Assembly: GCA_027054335.1 (NCBI GenBank)
Contig: JALUPA010000736.1
Location: 10,392-45,829, forward strand
Direction of reading: 5' to 3'
DNA from: Ardenticatenaceae bacterium
GTDB lineage: Bacteria; Chloroflexota; Anaerolineae; Promineifilales; Promineifilaceae
Length of the DNA stretch: 35,438 nucleotides
The translations under genes and the position numbers were made by a program. Shown here in pieces: positions 22,781 to 32,144 of this stretch. The notes below the pieces were generated by a model. That model did no database searches and was not told the DNA's origin. It was given only the letters and a program-made list of their open reading frames with translations. Position 1 is the first letter of the stretch, and every line of letters starts with the position of its first letter.

Positions 22781-23126
22781 TGGCAATACACCGCGGCGAG
22801 ATTTACTTTGTCGATTTGAACCCGACCAAGGGGCGGGAGCAAGCGGGACGCCGCCCTGTTTTGGTACTGTCGGTAGACGCTATTAACCGGCTGCCGCTTG
22901 TGGCAACTGTCGTTGTGGGCACGAAAGGGAAGAATTTACCGCGGTATTTTCCCACAAATGTCCATATTTCGCCGGAAGAAAGCGGTTTGCCCCTGGAGAC
23001 AGTGTTTTGTGTTTTCAGGTACGGTCATTGGATGCAAAGAGGTTCCCCCATAGACCTGCGGGCCAGGTATCAGGTGAAACGCTAGATAAAATCGAGGACG
23101 CTGTACGTTATTGTTTAGGTTTGTAA
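22780..23126 (+). pseudogene. mazF/pemK-type mRNA interferase with a one-base frameshift
   Basis: The N-terminal part is a clear MazF: GEIYFVDLNPTKGREQAGRRPVLVLS, VATVVVGTKG, SGLPLETVF. After LETVF the frame goes wrong and stops at 23085. From CAG at about 23018 the -1 frame continues QVRSLDAKRFPHRPAGQV and ends [10 protein letters not shown] at TAA 23124-23126, exactly the expected C-terminus. The break is at the T run 23005-23008: four T where five would restore Phe-Leu-Cys-Phe. Either a recent inactivating deletion or a homopolymer sequencing error. The restored stop is 2 nt before the acylphosphatase start. Confidence 0.88.
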
Positions 23127-23128
23127 AG

Positions 23129-23404
23129 ATGAAACGATTGGAAGCTACCGTTTACGGCCGTGTACAAGGCGTCTCATTTCGTTATTATACCCGGCGGGAA
23201 GCCCTGCGTTTGGGGTTGACAGGCTGGGTGGCAAACCAGTGGGATGGTACAGTGCGCGTCGTGGCGGAAGGAGCGGAAACTGCCCTGCAGGAACTGCTCG
23301 CCTTTTTACATCGCGGCCCCCGCGCCGCTCACGTGACCCGCGTAGACGCTGATTGGTTTGCAGCGACAGGAGCATTTTCTACTTTTGAGATCCGTTACCT
23401 CTAA
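23129..23404 (+). CDS. acyP: Acylphosphatase
   Basis: 91 residues, standard length. Hydrolyses acyl phosphates such as carbamoyl or acetyl phosphate. The phosphate-binding loop [13 protein letters not shown] holds the catalytic Arg, and [17 protein letters not shown] holds the catalytic Asn. Start ATG 23129 is 2 nt after the restored stop of the toxin gene, which suggests it belongs to the same transcript. No clear RBS. Confidence 0.93.
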   Translation: MKRLEATVYGRVQGVSFRYYTRREALRLGLTGWVANQWDGTVRVVAEGAETALQELLAFLHRGPRAAHVTRVDADWFAATGAFSTFEIRYL

Positions 23405-24686
23405 AAAATTACCTGAAGAAAAGCAATTATTAGGCCGGCAGCGGTTGGCTTGGGCTGTTTTGCTGGGCAGTTTTGCCATTTGCGTCACTTTGACCCTGGC
23501 TGTGCCGTTGGCCGTCAATGCCTTTTTGCAAAGCAGTACGGAATTGCTGGACGTGCAGGTGCAATCTAACCAGGGTACGGTGGGGATTGACGATAAAAGC
23601 GGCGGCCGTCAGGCAGTGATTGCCGGGGATCAGGGGCAGTTGATTGAACCGGGCGAGTCGGTGTTGACCGGTAATACGGCTACGGCGCTGGTCTCTATTT
23701 CTCTGCCGGATGATCCTGCTATCCTGGCCCGGATGCAGATTTACAGCAATACCGACGTGCGCCTGCTGGAAGCGGAAACACCCCGCTTTCAGATGAGCGA
23801 CAAGAATAACGAGGTCAGTTTGCGTCTGGACAACGGCCGTATCCGTCTTTCCCTGCCCGAAGCGGGGGAACGGCCGTCCATTGTCCACATCACCACCCCC
23901 CAGGGGCAAATCACCCTGGCTGAACCGGGCCATTACGTCCTCATTGTCACCAACGAAGAAACCCAGGTGACGGTACAAGAGGGGCAGGCTGACGTAGCCG
24001 CCAGCGCCATAGACGAGACGCTGCTTCTCTCCAGCAATGAACGCGCCCAAATCCCCACCGGCTCCGGCCCCATTGGCCCCCTGCCGCCAGAACGTAATCT
24101 GGTCAAAAACAGCGATTTCAGTGACGGTTTGAACTATTGGACTCAGTTCCCCTGGCAGGTAGAGCGGGCCGACCAGCCGGAAGGTCAGGTGCGGGTGTTG
24201 GACAGTGGCGGCGAACCCCGGCTCAACATTGTGCGGCAAGGTATCGGCCACGCCGACGTTCTCATCCGCCAGTCTGTCAACCAGGACGTGTCCGAACTGG
24301 AATCGTTACGGCTGCTGCTCACCTTCCGTCTTTTGGGGCAGTCGTTGGACGTGTGCGGTGTGGAGGGGAGCGAGTGCCCCCTGTTTGTACGCATCAATTA
24401 CGTGAATGAAGATGGCTTCAGCCGCACCTGGCAGCAGGGCTTTTACGCCATTGGTAACGTGATTCCCGGCCAAACCCCCGATGGCTGTATCCGTTGCGAC
24501 ATGATCCAGGCCCCCCACCTGCGCGTCCCCCTCCAGCAGGATTTCTTCTTTGATATTGACCTGGGCGAAGAACTGGCCCGCCAGGGGCGTATTCCCCCTA
24601 GCTTTATCGAAAGCGTTGTTCTCGTCTCCTCAGGCCACGCTTTTGAGGTGGAGGTGGTGGACATTTCCCTTTTGGCGGAGGAGTGA
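23385..24686 (+). CDS. FecR-like membrane-anchored protein
   Basis: 433 residues if TTG 23385 is the start; another TTG at 23358 is possible, and no ATG is near. Either start overlaps the end of acyP. One membrane helix ([22 protein letters not shown]) is followed by an extracytoplasmic FecR-type domain: [67 protein letters not shown]. The C-terminal half begins [17 protein letters not shown] and looks like a carbohydrate-binding-type beta sandwich, with a Cys pair in [10 protein letters not shown] and another in GCIRCD. No sigma factor is adjacent, so a signalling role as in FecR is doubtful; envelope binding is more likely. Confidence 0.78.
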   Translation: MRSVTSKKLPEEKQLLGRQRLAWAVLLGSFAICVTLTLAVPLAVNAFLQSSTELLDVQVQSNQGTVGIDDKSGGRQAVIAGDQGQLIEPGESVLTGNTATALVSISLPDDPAILARMQIYSNTDVRLLEAETPRFQMSDKNNEVSLRLDNGRIRLSLPEAGERPSIVHITTPQGQITLAEPGHYVLIVTNEETQVTVQEGQADVAASAIDETLLLSSNERAQIPTGSGPIGPLPPERNLVKNSDFSDGLNYWTQFPWQVERADQPEGQVRVLDSGGEPRLNIVRQGIGHADVLIRQSVNQDVSELESLRLLLTFRLLGQSLDVCGVEGSECPLFVRINYVNEDGFSRTWQQGFYAIGNVIPGQTPDGCIRCDMIQAPHLRVPLQQDFFFDIDLGEELARQGRIPPSFIESVVLVSSGHAFEVEVVDISLLAEE

Positions 24687-24696
24687 TTATGTTTTT

Positions 24697-27423
24697 TCAG
24701 GCAGTCTTGCCGCTTTTGCGCGATAGTATGGGCAGCCCGACCAGCAACAAAAACAAACCCAGACCGCTTACGGCCATTCCTGCGGACAATGATGTTGGCT
24801 GAAATGTAAGGATGATCTCATGCTTACCCGGAGGCAGCACGATCCCCCGGAAGGCGTGGTTTACGCGCAAGACAGGCGCCTGTTGCCCGTCAATTGTTGC
24901 CTTCCAGCCCGGATGATATTGGTCGCGCAAAATAAGCAAACCTGTTTCAGATGCTGTGGCGTTTATGACAACGCGGTCGCTTTGATAACTGACAATGCTG
25001 GCTGGCGTATACGGGAGGGGGCTGCGCCGGGAGAGGGGAACGGGAACGGCCGTTATCCCTTGGTTATCGCTGTCAAAGGCGTCGTCCAGTAATCGAGCTA
25101 CGGCCTGGTCATCATCGGGAACAGTTTCGGCGGCGTAGACAATATATGCTCTGGGCAGCTCTGGCAGGCGTTCGTAAATGTAAAATTCGCCGGCATAACT
25201 GTTATTCCAAATCAGGCCATAGACAGAGACAGCGGCGCGCCCTTGCGCATCGGCGCAGATTACGGAAACGGCCGTTTCTGCTTCCAGCCGTAATGACCAG
25301 GTATACCTTTTGCCTGGCGCTTCCCTTTCCGGCGCAAAGAAAAAAGTGAGTGTTTGTTCTCCGCCATCGTTGGGCAAAGATGCCTGATCTGCCAATATCA
25401 GCCGCGGGGTTTCTCCCTCCTGCCATAGCTGCACGCTCAATTTTCCCTCATTACCGCCATGCCCGCCCCTGATTTTAACGTCAAGCCGGTTGATGGCGCT
25501 GCGTTGCGGTGTGAATGATCCGGTAAGCGGCCGTTCATCTGCCTGAATGGGGATGGTCTGGCTGCAATCATTTTGCAGCAGTTCGGCTTGCACGTCGGGA
25601 TAAGGCAGCGGTTCGGCCGCAACCTGATGGGTAACGCCCAGCAAATCAAGCAGCCGCGCCGATGGGTAGCTGAAAGCAACGGTGTTGCCTTTGACAGCCC
25701 ACCAGACATCAATGTCCGGGTCGTCGGTTGCCGCCAGTTGTAAATACCGGTCATTTACCAATGAACTGTTGCCGCCGGCTACCGGTAAACCATAAAGAGA
25801 CAAACTGTTGCCCATGCCAATCAACGTTTGATTGTTCCGCTGATAAACGAGGATACGGTGACGGGCGGGATCAATACGCTGCTGCAAGTAAACAATACCG
25901 GGCGTAGGCGGCATGAGATCGGCAATTTTGCCGACCGGGTTATAGGTATGCCCCCAAACGTACAGATCGGCAAAGATCAGCAGCACAAACCCCGCGTTAA
26001 ACCACGATTGATACCGGGGCCAGGATGACCGTAAAAAAACGAGCGTGATGGTGAGCGTCAGCCAGAAAAGCGCGGTGGGAAGTGTAGGGTACAATTGCTC
26101 TCGGTATTCTGCCGACGTGAATACGGCCGTCGCCACAACAGCAGCGCACAACCCGGCCAGGAGAAGCGTGTATTTCCTTTCCATAACGGGCAGAGAAAGC
26201 GCCGCAGCGATCAGCCAGGCAAAAAACAGGGGCAGGATAAAAGATGTGCGATGCAGCGACAACAAACTGAATCCCGGCAAAAAACCCAGCCAGGACACGC
26301 CGGGGCCGCCTAAAATAAAGTAAAGAGCCAGCGCCATAACAAACCACATAAGTTTTGTCGTCGCCCTCTTTTTGTGGAAAAGAGTCAGGCTGCTCAGAAA
26401 AAAAGCGACCACGCTGACGTAAATAACTCCTTCACTGTAGTTGTAATACCCCCAATAATCACCTTTTGTCGGATTTCCGTAAAAATCTGGCAACAGGAGC
26501 GCAACAAGCTGCTGCCAGGGAAGTTTGTCAGCCAGCGGTTGCGCATTCCGGGCATACCGGTGGCTCAACGTGACAAACTCAACAAAGGGCAGCAAAAAAA
26601 CGCCGGCCAGCAACACGCCGGCAAGGGCAATAAAGGCAAAATAAACGGCCGGCAGTTGCCAATATTTTTCACCCCGACGCCTGCAATTTCCCGCTTGCCC
26701 TAGCGCATACGCCCCCAGAAAAAGAATAAACGCCACGGTAAATTGAATTTGCCCTCCCATAAAAGCCAGGGCGGTCAGGCCGGCAGCAGCGGCCACAAAC
26801 ACAACTTTTTTGGTTTTTAACGCCGCCTGGAACAGCAAGAGAATACCGGGGAACAAACTGAGACTGCTTAACCAGAAAGTGGTTTCAAACCACGTTACCA
26901 GGTAGCCGCCAAGAGCATAGGTGAACGCGCCGGCCAGAGCCGGAATACATTTGAACCGGGATATTCGCAGCCAGCCGTAAGTCAGCAAGGCTGCTAAACA
27001 CAGCTGCCCCCACAGAGCCAGGGAGAAGGCGCGCGCCGCCCCCAGCCACAAACTTAATAGCGGAATAAGTGGGTAAAAGGGTTGGTGCACAGGATCGGCC
27101 AACGCGGGATGGCCGGACAGGATGTAAGGATTCCACAGAGGTAATTTTCCTTCAGTTTGCCAGAGAGACGTTGTTATATTGGCAAAAGGAAAATATATAT
27201 ACAGAGGATCGGCAATAAGCGGATTTTGTAAATTGTCGGTGCGGGATTGCTGCCAGGGTACATTTTGGTTAGCTGCGTCGACCGGCAAAAATATGTATCC
27301 GGGTTGAATGCCCCGCCAATGGAAAAAGGTGATTCCGAGCAGCAATAGCAGAATGGCAATAATATCCGGCAGCCAGCCGGGTTGTTTAAGGCGGTCAAAT
27401 ATCATTGTCATCGGGTTATTCAC
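24697..27423 (-). CDS. YfhO family multi-pass membrane protein
   Basis: About 908 residues from GTG 27423; ATG at 27411 or 27405 are alternatives and none has an RBS. About a dozen hydrophobic segments fill the first ~480 residues. Family marks: FLPVDAANQNVPWQ in the first loop, then GKLPLWNPYILSGHPALADPVHQPFYPL. The extracytoplasmic C-terminal part ends LILRDQYHPGWKATIDGQQAPVLRVNHAFRGIVLPPGKHEI, followed by a last helix. YfhO proteins are GT-C-like and in Bacillus are linked to glycosylation of teichoic acids; here the acceptor is unknown. The stop lies 10 bp from that of the convergent FecR-like gene, and it follows the next minus-strand gene by 9 bp. Confidence 0.85.
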   Translation of the reverse strand: MNNPMTMIFDRLKQPGWLPDIIAILLLLLGITFFHWRGIQPGYIFLPVDAANQNVPWQQSRTDNLQNPLIADPLYIYFPFANITTSLWQTEGKLPLWNPYILSGHPALADPVHQPFYPLIPLLSLWLGAARAFSLALWGQLCLAALLTYGWLRISRFKCIPALAGAFTYALGGYLVTWFETTFWLSSLSLFPGILLLFQAALKTKKVVFVAAAAGLTALAFMGGQIQFTVAFILFLGAYALGQAGNCRRRGEKYWQLPAVYFAFIALAGVLLAGVFLLPFVEFVTLSHRYARNAQPLADKLPWQQLVALLLPDFYGNPTKGDYWGYYNYSEGVIYVSVVAFFLSSLTLFHKKRATTKLMWFVMALALYFILGGPGVSWLGFLPGFSLLSLHRTSFILPLFFAWLIAAALSLPVMERKYTLLLAGLCAAVVATAVFTSAEYREQLYPTLPTALFWLTLTITLVFLRSSWPRYQSWFNAGFVLLIFADLYVWGHTYNPVGKIADLMPPTPGIVYLQQRIDPARHRILVYQRNNQTLIGMGNSLSLYGLPVAGGNSSLVNDRYLQLAATDDPDIDVWWAVKGNTVAFSYPSARLLDLLGVTHQVAAEPLPYPDVQAELLQNDCSQTIPIQADERPLTGSFTPQRSAINRLDVKIRGGHGGNEGKLSVQLWQEGETPRLILADQASLPNDGGEQTLTFFFAPEREAPGKRYTWSLRLEAETAVSVICADAQGRAAVSVYGLIWNNSYAGEFYIYERLPELPRAYIVYAAETVPDDDQAVARLLDDAFDSDNQGITAVPVPLSRRSPLPYTPASIVSYQSDRVVINATASETGLLILRDQYHPGWKATIDGQQAPVLRVNHAFRGIVLPPGKHEIILTFQPTSLSAGMAVSGLGLFLLLVGLPILSRKSGKTA

Positions 27424-27432
27424 ACGGGGTGA

Positions 27433-28629
27433 TTACTCTGCTGCCCATTCCCGCAGCCACGCCTCCAAATCCTCCGGTGCGCTGACGGCCACGGCCGTAA
27501 ACTGCACCCCCGGATAATGCTGTTTGAACCAGGACGCGGTGAGTACGTCCGGCCAATGATGCGGATTGACGGCCAGGACGTGTTTGCTCTGGAAATCGCC
27601 GATACCGGCGTCATCGGCGGAAAAGCCGATGGTGTAACGGCCGTCAAAAGCCCCTCTGGCCGCCGCCTCAAACCATTTTTTATCCGCCGTTGGGGGTAGC
27701 AGCACGTACACCTTCTGGTAAGTGAACCGGGCCGAACCGCTGGGAACCAGTTGGGCGTCCCGCGCCACGCGCAGTAAACGCAGCGCCAGCAGACGCGCCC
27801 CCCTGTCCCCGGCGAAGCGCAGTTCGTACAGGCCGTCCTGGTCTGTTTTGAAGGTATAACGCCACAGATAGCGGTCGCCATCCACCGCCGCGCCTTTGAA
27901 TTGGACGGCCGTCAAACCCTCATCTGGCTTTTGCGCCAACAGTTCCACAAATTTGTGTTCCCGGTTGGATGCTACCGTCACCTCCACCATATCCCCCGGT
28001 TCCGGGTATTCCGGCGTCAGGGCAATGTGTGTATCTCCCACACCCACGATGTTCACGCCCCGTTTGTGCCGGCCAATCGGCCGTAAAAAGGCGTTCCGCC
28101 AGAAAACAGACTGCTGTCGTTTGGGTAACTTGGGAGATGACTTGACATAAACGGTAATGACGGCTGCTTCTGCTTCTGCCTGCACCCGCAGCGTTTCCCA
28201 ACGGCTCAGCGGCTGGGCTGCGTCTCCCCAGACGATCAGCGGGCTTTCCGGGTCCAGGCCCCCGGTGGGATCAATGCCCACCTGCAAATTAACGTCGCTT
28301 GGTTCCAAATGGCTGCCGGGGGAGGGGTCTTCACTGGACCAGGCCATGCCTTCCCCCGTCAATTCGTAGCTGTTACCCGCCACCGAGGGGACTTGCTGCC
28401 ACAATCCGGCGGTGTGCGTGCCCCAGGGAGTGCTGATTTGCTGGGTCAGGTTATTATCCAGCGTGTAGGGGTTGAAAACAGGACGGCGATTTTTCCAGTC
28501 CGGGTCGGTTTTGGCCGCCTCCAGCCACCAGGGCGCCCAGGCGACGGCCGTAATCAACTTATTGTCATCCCGGTACGGCTGGAACGGCTTTCCCATCGCT
28601 CCATTTAGCAAAATTTCATTCCGCGCCAT
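27433..28629 (-). CDS. Unrecognised protein with lectin-like N-terminal and compact C-terminal domain
   Basis: 398 residues. GAGG lies 4 nt before the ATG. No signal peptide or membrane helix. The N-terminal half (NEILLNGAMGKPF, VAWAPWWLEA, RRPVF, GLWQQVPSVAGNSYEL) resembles carbohydrate-binding-type beta sandwiches found in Chloroflexota extracellular proteins. The middle has an Ig-like stretch (PEPGDMVEVTVASN). The C-terminal part (YQKVYVLLPPTADKKWFEAAARGAFDGRYTIGFSADDAG, HVLAVNPHHWP) looks alpha/beta and is seen by me in similar proteins, but no catalytic motif is clear. Likely in a unit with the YfhO gene 9 bp downstream. Function unknown. Confidence 0.72.
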   Translation of the reverse strand: MARNEILLNGAMGKPFQPYRDDNKLITAVAWAPWWLEAAKTDPDWKNRRPVFNPYTLDNNLTQQISTPWGTHTAGLWQQVPSVAGNSYELTGEGMAWSSEDPSPGSHLEPSDVNLQVGIDPTGGLDPESPLIVWGDAAQPLSRWETLRVQAEAEAAVITVYVKSSPKLPKRQQSVFWRNAFLRPIGRHKRGVNIVGVGDTHIALTPEYPEPGDMVEVTVASNREHKFVELLAQKPDEGLTAVQFKGAAVDGDRYLWRYTFKTDQDGLYELRFAGDRGARLLALRLLRVARDAQLVPSGSARFTYQKVYVLLPPTADKKWFEAAARGAFDGRYTIGFSADDAGIGDFQSKHVLAVNPHHWPDVLTASWFKQHYPGVQFTAVAVSAPEDLEAWLREWAAE

Positions 28630-28675
28630 AAAACCTCAGTCCTTGTTCATTTATGCGGTTTGGTATAGAGGCAGA

Positions 28676-28703
28676 ATCCTACCCTATTGTTATAAGATGT
28701 CAA
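28676..28703 (-). promoter_or_regulatory. Possible promoter of the 398-residue protein / YfhO unit
   Basis: On the minus strand: TTGACA (28703-28698), 16-nt spacer, TAGGAT (28681-28676). The start would be about 40 nt before the ATG at 28629. A fragment of the ACTTTGCC-type repeat lies just upstream (28718-28740). Confidence 0.4.
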
Positions 28704-28742
28704 AAGGGCTTTGGCTGTGTGGCAACCTTGTAACTTTGCCGG

Positions 28743-29453
28743 TTAATCAAACCCCAAGCCGCGTTCCTTCAGGGAAACGTAGCGGTGACGGCCGATAATG
28801 ATGTGATCCAGCACGCCAATGTCCAGTATTTTGCCGGCCTGGACAATCTGGCGCGTTACGTGGATGTCTTCGGGGGAAGGCGAAGGGTCGCCGGAGGGAT
28901 GGTTGTGAGCCACGATAAAAGCAGCGGCATTTTCCTTGATGGCAGTGCGAAACAGTTCATTGACGCGCACGACGGAGGTGTTGAGACTGCCTACGTAGAT
29001 GGTCGGTGTGCTCAAAACCTTGTTGCGCGTGTCCAGCAGCACCAGGCGCAGATGTTCTTTTTCCAGGAAGGTCATCTCGGACATGAGCAGGTTGGCGGCG
29101 TCGGCCGGGGAGGAAACAACCGGTTTTTCCTGGGGGGCAGCGGCCATCAGGCGACGGCCGATTTCCAGGGCAGCTTTGATTTCTACGGCTTTGGCCGGGC
29201 CGATGCCTTTGACTTGCATCAGTTCGGCAATGGTGGCGCGGGACAGGCCGGGCAAATCCTGAAAGGCGGCCAGCAGCCGTTCGGCCAGGCGCAGGACGTT
29301 TTCACCGCCGCTGCCGGTGCGCAGGATGATGGCTAATAATTCAGCGGTGGATACGGCCGTAGCCCCCACCGTCATCAAACGTTCCCGCGGCCGGTTTTGC
29401 GCCGCCATGTCCCGAATCATGGGGACGGCATCTGTGGAGGGTTGCAGACTCAT
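28743..29453 (-). CDS. radC: RadC family JAB-domain protein
   Basis: 236 residues. N-terminal UPF0758 part with a helix-hairpin-helix ([24 protein letters not shown], about 78-101), then a JAMM/MPN+ metalloprotease-like domain with [14 protein letters not shown] (His183, His185, Asp196) and a Glu in NELFR. The family is named for DNA repair, but that role has been questioned; the molecular activity is unknown. AGGAG lies 6 nt before the ATG. Confidence 0.94.
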   Translation of the reverse strand: MSLQPSTDAVPMIRDMAAQNRPRERLMTVGATAVSTAELLAIILRTGSGGENVLRLAERLLAAFQDLPGLSRATIAELMQVKGIGPAKAVEIKAALEIGRRLMAAAPQEKPVVSSPADAANLLMSEMTFLEKEHLRLVLLDTRNKVLSTPTIYVGSLNTSVVRVNELFRTAIKENAAAFIVAHNHPSGDPSPSPEDIHVTRQIVQAGKILDIGVLDHIIIGRHRYVSLKERGLGFD

Positions 29454-29550
29454 CTGGTACTCCTGTGTGCAGTGTAGCAGTTTTTAGTGTTGGGGGAATT
29501 GTAGCGGTTTTGGAGGGATGAATCTGTAAGCGGAAAGTACCAGTGGGAAG

Positions 29551-29660
29551 ATTGAGGATTGAGTATATCTAAATTTCAATGCTTTCTGCCGCGGATTACG
29601 CGGATTAGTGCGGATTTTTGATAAATCAATCCTGCAAAATCCGCGTAATCTGCGGCTGAT
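29551..29660. repeat. Nested inverted-repeat element, copy 3 (GCGGATT family)
   Basis: The core at 29588-29655 has left arm GCCGCGGATTACGCGGATT, and the right arm is the complement of GCCGCAGATTACGCGGATT, 18 of 19 matching. The left outer part GAGTATATCTAAATTTC matches the other copies, while the right outer part is missing because the element abuts the stop of the 60-residue gene at 29662. Copies 1 and 2 are at 7954 and 12093. Confidence 0.82.
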
Positions 29661-29661
29661 T

Positions 29662-29844
29662 TCATTCTGCACCCTGAATCAAATCCAGGAACTCCTGCCA
29701 TTCTTCACCTACCAGATGCAGAGTAATGCTACCCAGTTCGACGTGGTAGATATACCCGTTCTCATCCTGGCTGCGCCAGACGGCAAAGTTTTCAGTTTCG
29801 GACAGCATGTCCAGTTCAAATTCTTCTTCTTGTGGTTTACTCAT
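29662..29844 (-). CDS. Small acidic protein of unknown function
   Basis: 60 residues from ATG 29844 (MSKPQEEEFELDMLSETENFAVW...). Very acidic; a pattern of short beta strands (FAVWRSQ, YIYHVELGSITLHLV) ends with a helix (EEWQEFLDLIQ). No signal peptide. No Shine-Dalgarno sequence. An upstream extension to 29895 would run through the repeat hairpin and is rejected. It follows pnp on the same strand by 69 bp. The next element downstream is the nested repeat, whose arm may serve as its terminator. Confidence 0.72.
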   Translation of the reverse strand: MSKPQEEEFELDMLSETENFAVWRSQDENGYIYHVELGSITLHLVGEEWQEFLDLIQGAE

Positions 29845-29855
29845 GGTTGTTTTTT

Positions 29856-29900
29856 GATGCGTGATGCGTGATACGTGAGAAAAACCACGCATCACGCATC
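29856..29900. repeat. Hairpin of tandem GATGCGT heptamers between pnp and the small acidic gene
   Basis: GATGCGTGATGCGTG (29856-29870) and CACGCATCACGCATC (29886-29900) are perfect 15-bp inverted arms made of 7-bp units. The same family occurs at 6463-6490, 23 kb away. Confidence 0.88.
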
Positions 29901-29913
29901 ACGTTTTCACGTC

Positions 29914-32130
29914 TTAACGCCGCCGGCCACCGCCGCTACGACGATCCCGGCCACCGCCGCGCTTACCCCGGCCACCGGAACGGCCGCCGCTGGGCCGGTC
30001 ATCATTGCGGGCTTCTTCCAGGGTCATTCCTTCCAGAACTGCTTTGCGGGAGAGGCGTACTTTGCCTTCCGGGGTTACATCCGTCACCATAACCATGACT
30101 TCATCCCCAATTTGCAGGGCGTCTTCTACACGCTTCAAATGGTCTGAAGAGATTTGGGAGATGTGCACCAGACCATCCGTGCCGGGGATAAACTCGATGA
30201 ACGCGCCGAAATCGGTGATACGTACTACCTTGCCAGAGTAGATGTGGCCCAGTTCCGGATCTTCGGTGATAGCTTTGATTTTTTCCAGCGCTTCTTCCGC
30301 TTTAACGCCATCTACGCCGGCTACAAAGACTGTGCCGTCATCCTGGATGTCCACGGAAACTTCGTAATCTTCTTCCAGGCTGCGAATGGTAGCGCCGCCC
30401 TTGCCGATGATCGCGCCGATTTTTTCGGGGTTGATTTTGATGGTGAGCATCCGGGGGGCGTAGGGACTCATTTCCTCACGCGGGGCGGGGATGGTGTCCA
30501 GCATCACGTCCAGAATTTGCATCCGGGCTTCGTGCGCCTGATCTAACGCCTGGGACATCAGATCTTTGGAGAGGCCGCCGATTTTGATGTCCATTTGCAG
30601 GGCGGTGATGCCTTCGCTGGTACCGGCTACTTTGAAGTCCATGTCGCCCAAGTGGTCTTCCATGCCCTGGATGTCGGTCAGGACGGCAAATTTTTCGCCG
30701 TCAGTGACCAAGCCCATAGCAATACCGGCAACGGGACGTTTGATGGGTACGCCGGCGTCCATCAGGGCCAGGCTGGAAGCGCAGACGCTGGCTTGGCTGG
30801 TGCTGCCGTTGGAGGATAATACTTCGGAGACGACGCGGATGGTGTAGGGGAATTCGTCTTCGTCGGGAATCATGGGGCGCACGGCCGTTTGGGCCAGCAT
30901 CCCATGCCCAATTTCCCGCCGTTTGGGGCCGCGCAGGAACCAGGTTTCGCCGGTGGAGAAGGGCGGGAAGTTGTAATGGTGCATGTAGCGCCGGGTTTCT
31001 TCGGTAGTCAACCCTTCCAGTTTTTGCGCTTCACGGGGCGTGCCCAGCGCGGCTATGGACAGCACTTGTGTCTCGCCGCGGCTGAAAAGGCCGGAACCAT
31101 GAGCGCGGGGGCTGAGGCCGACTTCAGCAGACAACTCCCGTATCGTAACATAGTCGCGGCCGTCGGGGCGCACGCCGTCATACAAAATGTGGTCGCGTAC
31201 CGCTTTCTTTTGAATTTTGGAGATAACCTGACGCACGTCGCTGGGGGAAAACGGTTCTTTATCTTCACTCACTTCCATCGCGGTGAAATGTTCTACAATT
31301 TGCTCGCGCAGGGTGCTCATCGCTTCATTGCGGGCTGTACGGTCGGTGTAACTGGTCATCACTTCTGTAATTTGCGCGCCGAATTGCTCGGTAACAGCAG
31401 CTACTACGGCCGGGTCCAGTTCTTTGAGTTCTACTTCTGTTTTCGGCTTGCCAACGGCTGCCCGCATTTCTTCCTGTAACTGGATGAAGGGCTGCATGGC
31501 TTCGTGGCCGAATTGCAGGGCGTCTACCATCAAGGCTTCCGGCGCTTCGTTGGCTCCGGCTTCTACCATAATAATGGCTTCTTTGGTACCGGCCATGCGT
31601 AAGTCCAGGATGCTTTCTTCCATCTCTTGTAAGGTGGGGTTGGCGACCAGACGGCCGTTGATATAACCTACGCGCACGGCGGCAATAGGGCCATTCCAGG
31701 GGATGTTAGAAATGTGCAGAGCGGCGCTGGCGCCATTGACAGCCATGATGTCCAGGTGATGGACGCCATCGGAGGAGAGGGTGGTGGTGATGATTTGCAC
31801 TTCATTGCGCATCCCATCGGGGAACAAGGGGCGTAACGGCCGGTCGGTCAGACGGGCAATGAGAATGGATTCTGTGGTGGGCCGCCCCTCACGCCGGAAA
31901 TAGCTGCCGGGGATACGGCCGGCGGCGTACATTTTTTCTTCAAAATCTACGCTTAACGGGAAAAAGTCCAACCCTTCGCGGGGTGATTTGGACATAGTGG
32001 CTGTAGCCAACAGCAGGGAATCGCCCACACGGATGGTAACAGCCCCGCCGGCCTGTTGGGCCAGCTTGCCAGTGCCGATGATGATTTCTTCTTCACCGAC
32101 TTTTGCGGAAAAAGTAATTTCTTCTGCCAT
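29914..32130 (-). CDS. pnp: Polyribonucleotide nucleotidyltransferase (PNPase)
   Basis: 738 residues. Phosphorolytic 3'-5' exoribonuclease of RNA decay. Two RNase PH domains: the first begins FSAKVGEEEIIIGTGKLAQQAGGAVTIRVGDSLLLATA with YFRREGRPTTESILIARLTDRPLRPLFP; the second has RPDGRDYVTIRELSAEVGLSPRAHGSGLFSRGETQ and FKVAGTSEGITALQMDIKIGGL. Then come a KH domain (GKGGATIRSLEEDY) and an S1 domain (GKVVRITDFGAFIEFIPGTDGLVHISQIS). The tail is rich in Gly and Arg. GGAG is 10 nt upstream of the ATG. Lies downstream of rpsO as in many bacteria. Confidence 0.97.
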   Translation of the reverse strand: MAEEITFSAKVGEEEIIIGTGKLAQQAGGAVTIRVGDSLLLATATMSKSPREGLDFFPLSVDFEEKMYAAGRIPGSYFRREGRPTTESILIARLTDRPLRPLFPDGMRNEVQIITTTLSSDGVHHLDIMAVNGASAALHISNIPWNGPIAAVRVGYINGRLVANPTLQEMEESILDLRMAGTKEAIIMVEAGANEAPEALMVDALQFGHEAMQPFIQLQEEMRAAVGKPKTEVELKELDPAVVAAVTEQFGAQITEVMTSYTDRTARNEAMSTLREQIVEHFTAMEVSEDKEPFSPSDVRQVISKIQKKAVRDHILYDGVRPDGRDYVTIRELSAEVGLSPRAHGSGLFSRGETQVLSIAALGTPREAQKLEGLTTEETRRYMHHYNFPPFSTGETWFLRGPKRREIGHGMLAQTAVRPMIPDEDEFPYTIRVVSEVLSSNGSTSQASVCASSLALMDAGVPIKRPVAGIAMGLVTDGEKFAVLTDIQGMEDHLGDMDFKVAGTSEGITALQMDIKIGGLSKDLMSQALDQAHEARMQILDVMLDTIPAPREEMSPYAPRMLTIKINPEKIGAIIGKGGATIRSLEEDYEVSVDIQDDGTVFVAGVDGVKAEEALEKIKAITEDPELGHIYSGKVVRITDFGAFIEFIPGTDGLVHISQISSDHLKRVEDALQIGDEVMVMVTDVTPEGKVRLSRKAVLEGMTLEEARNDDRPSGGRSGGRGKRGGGRDRRSGGGRRR

Positions 32131-32144
32131 GGTTAAAAATCTCC

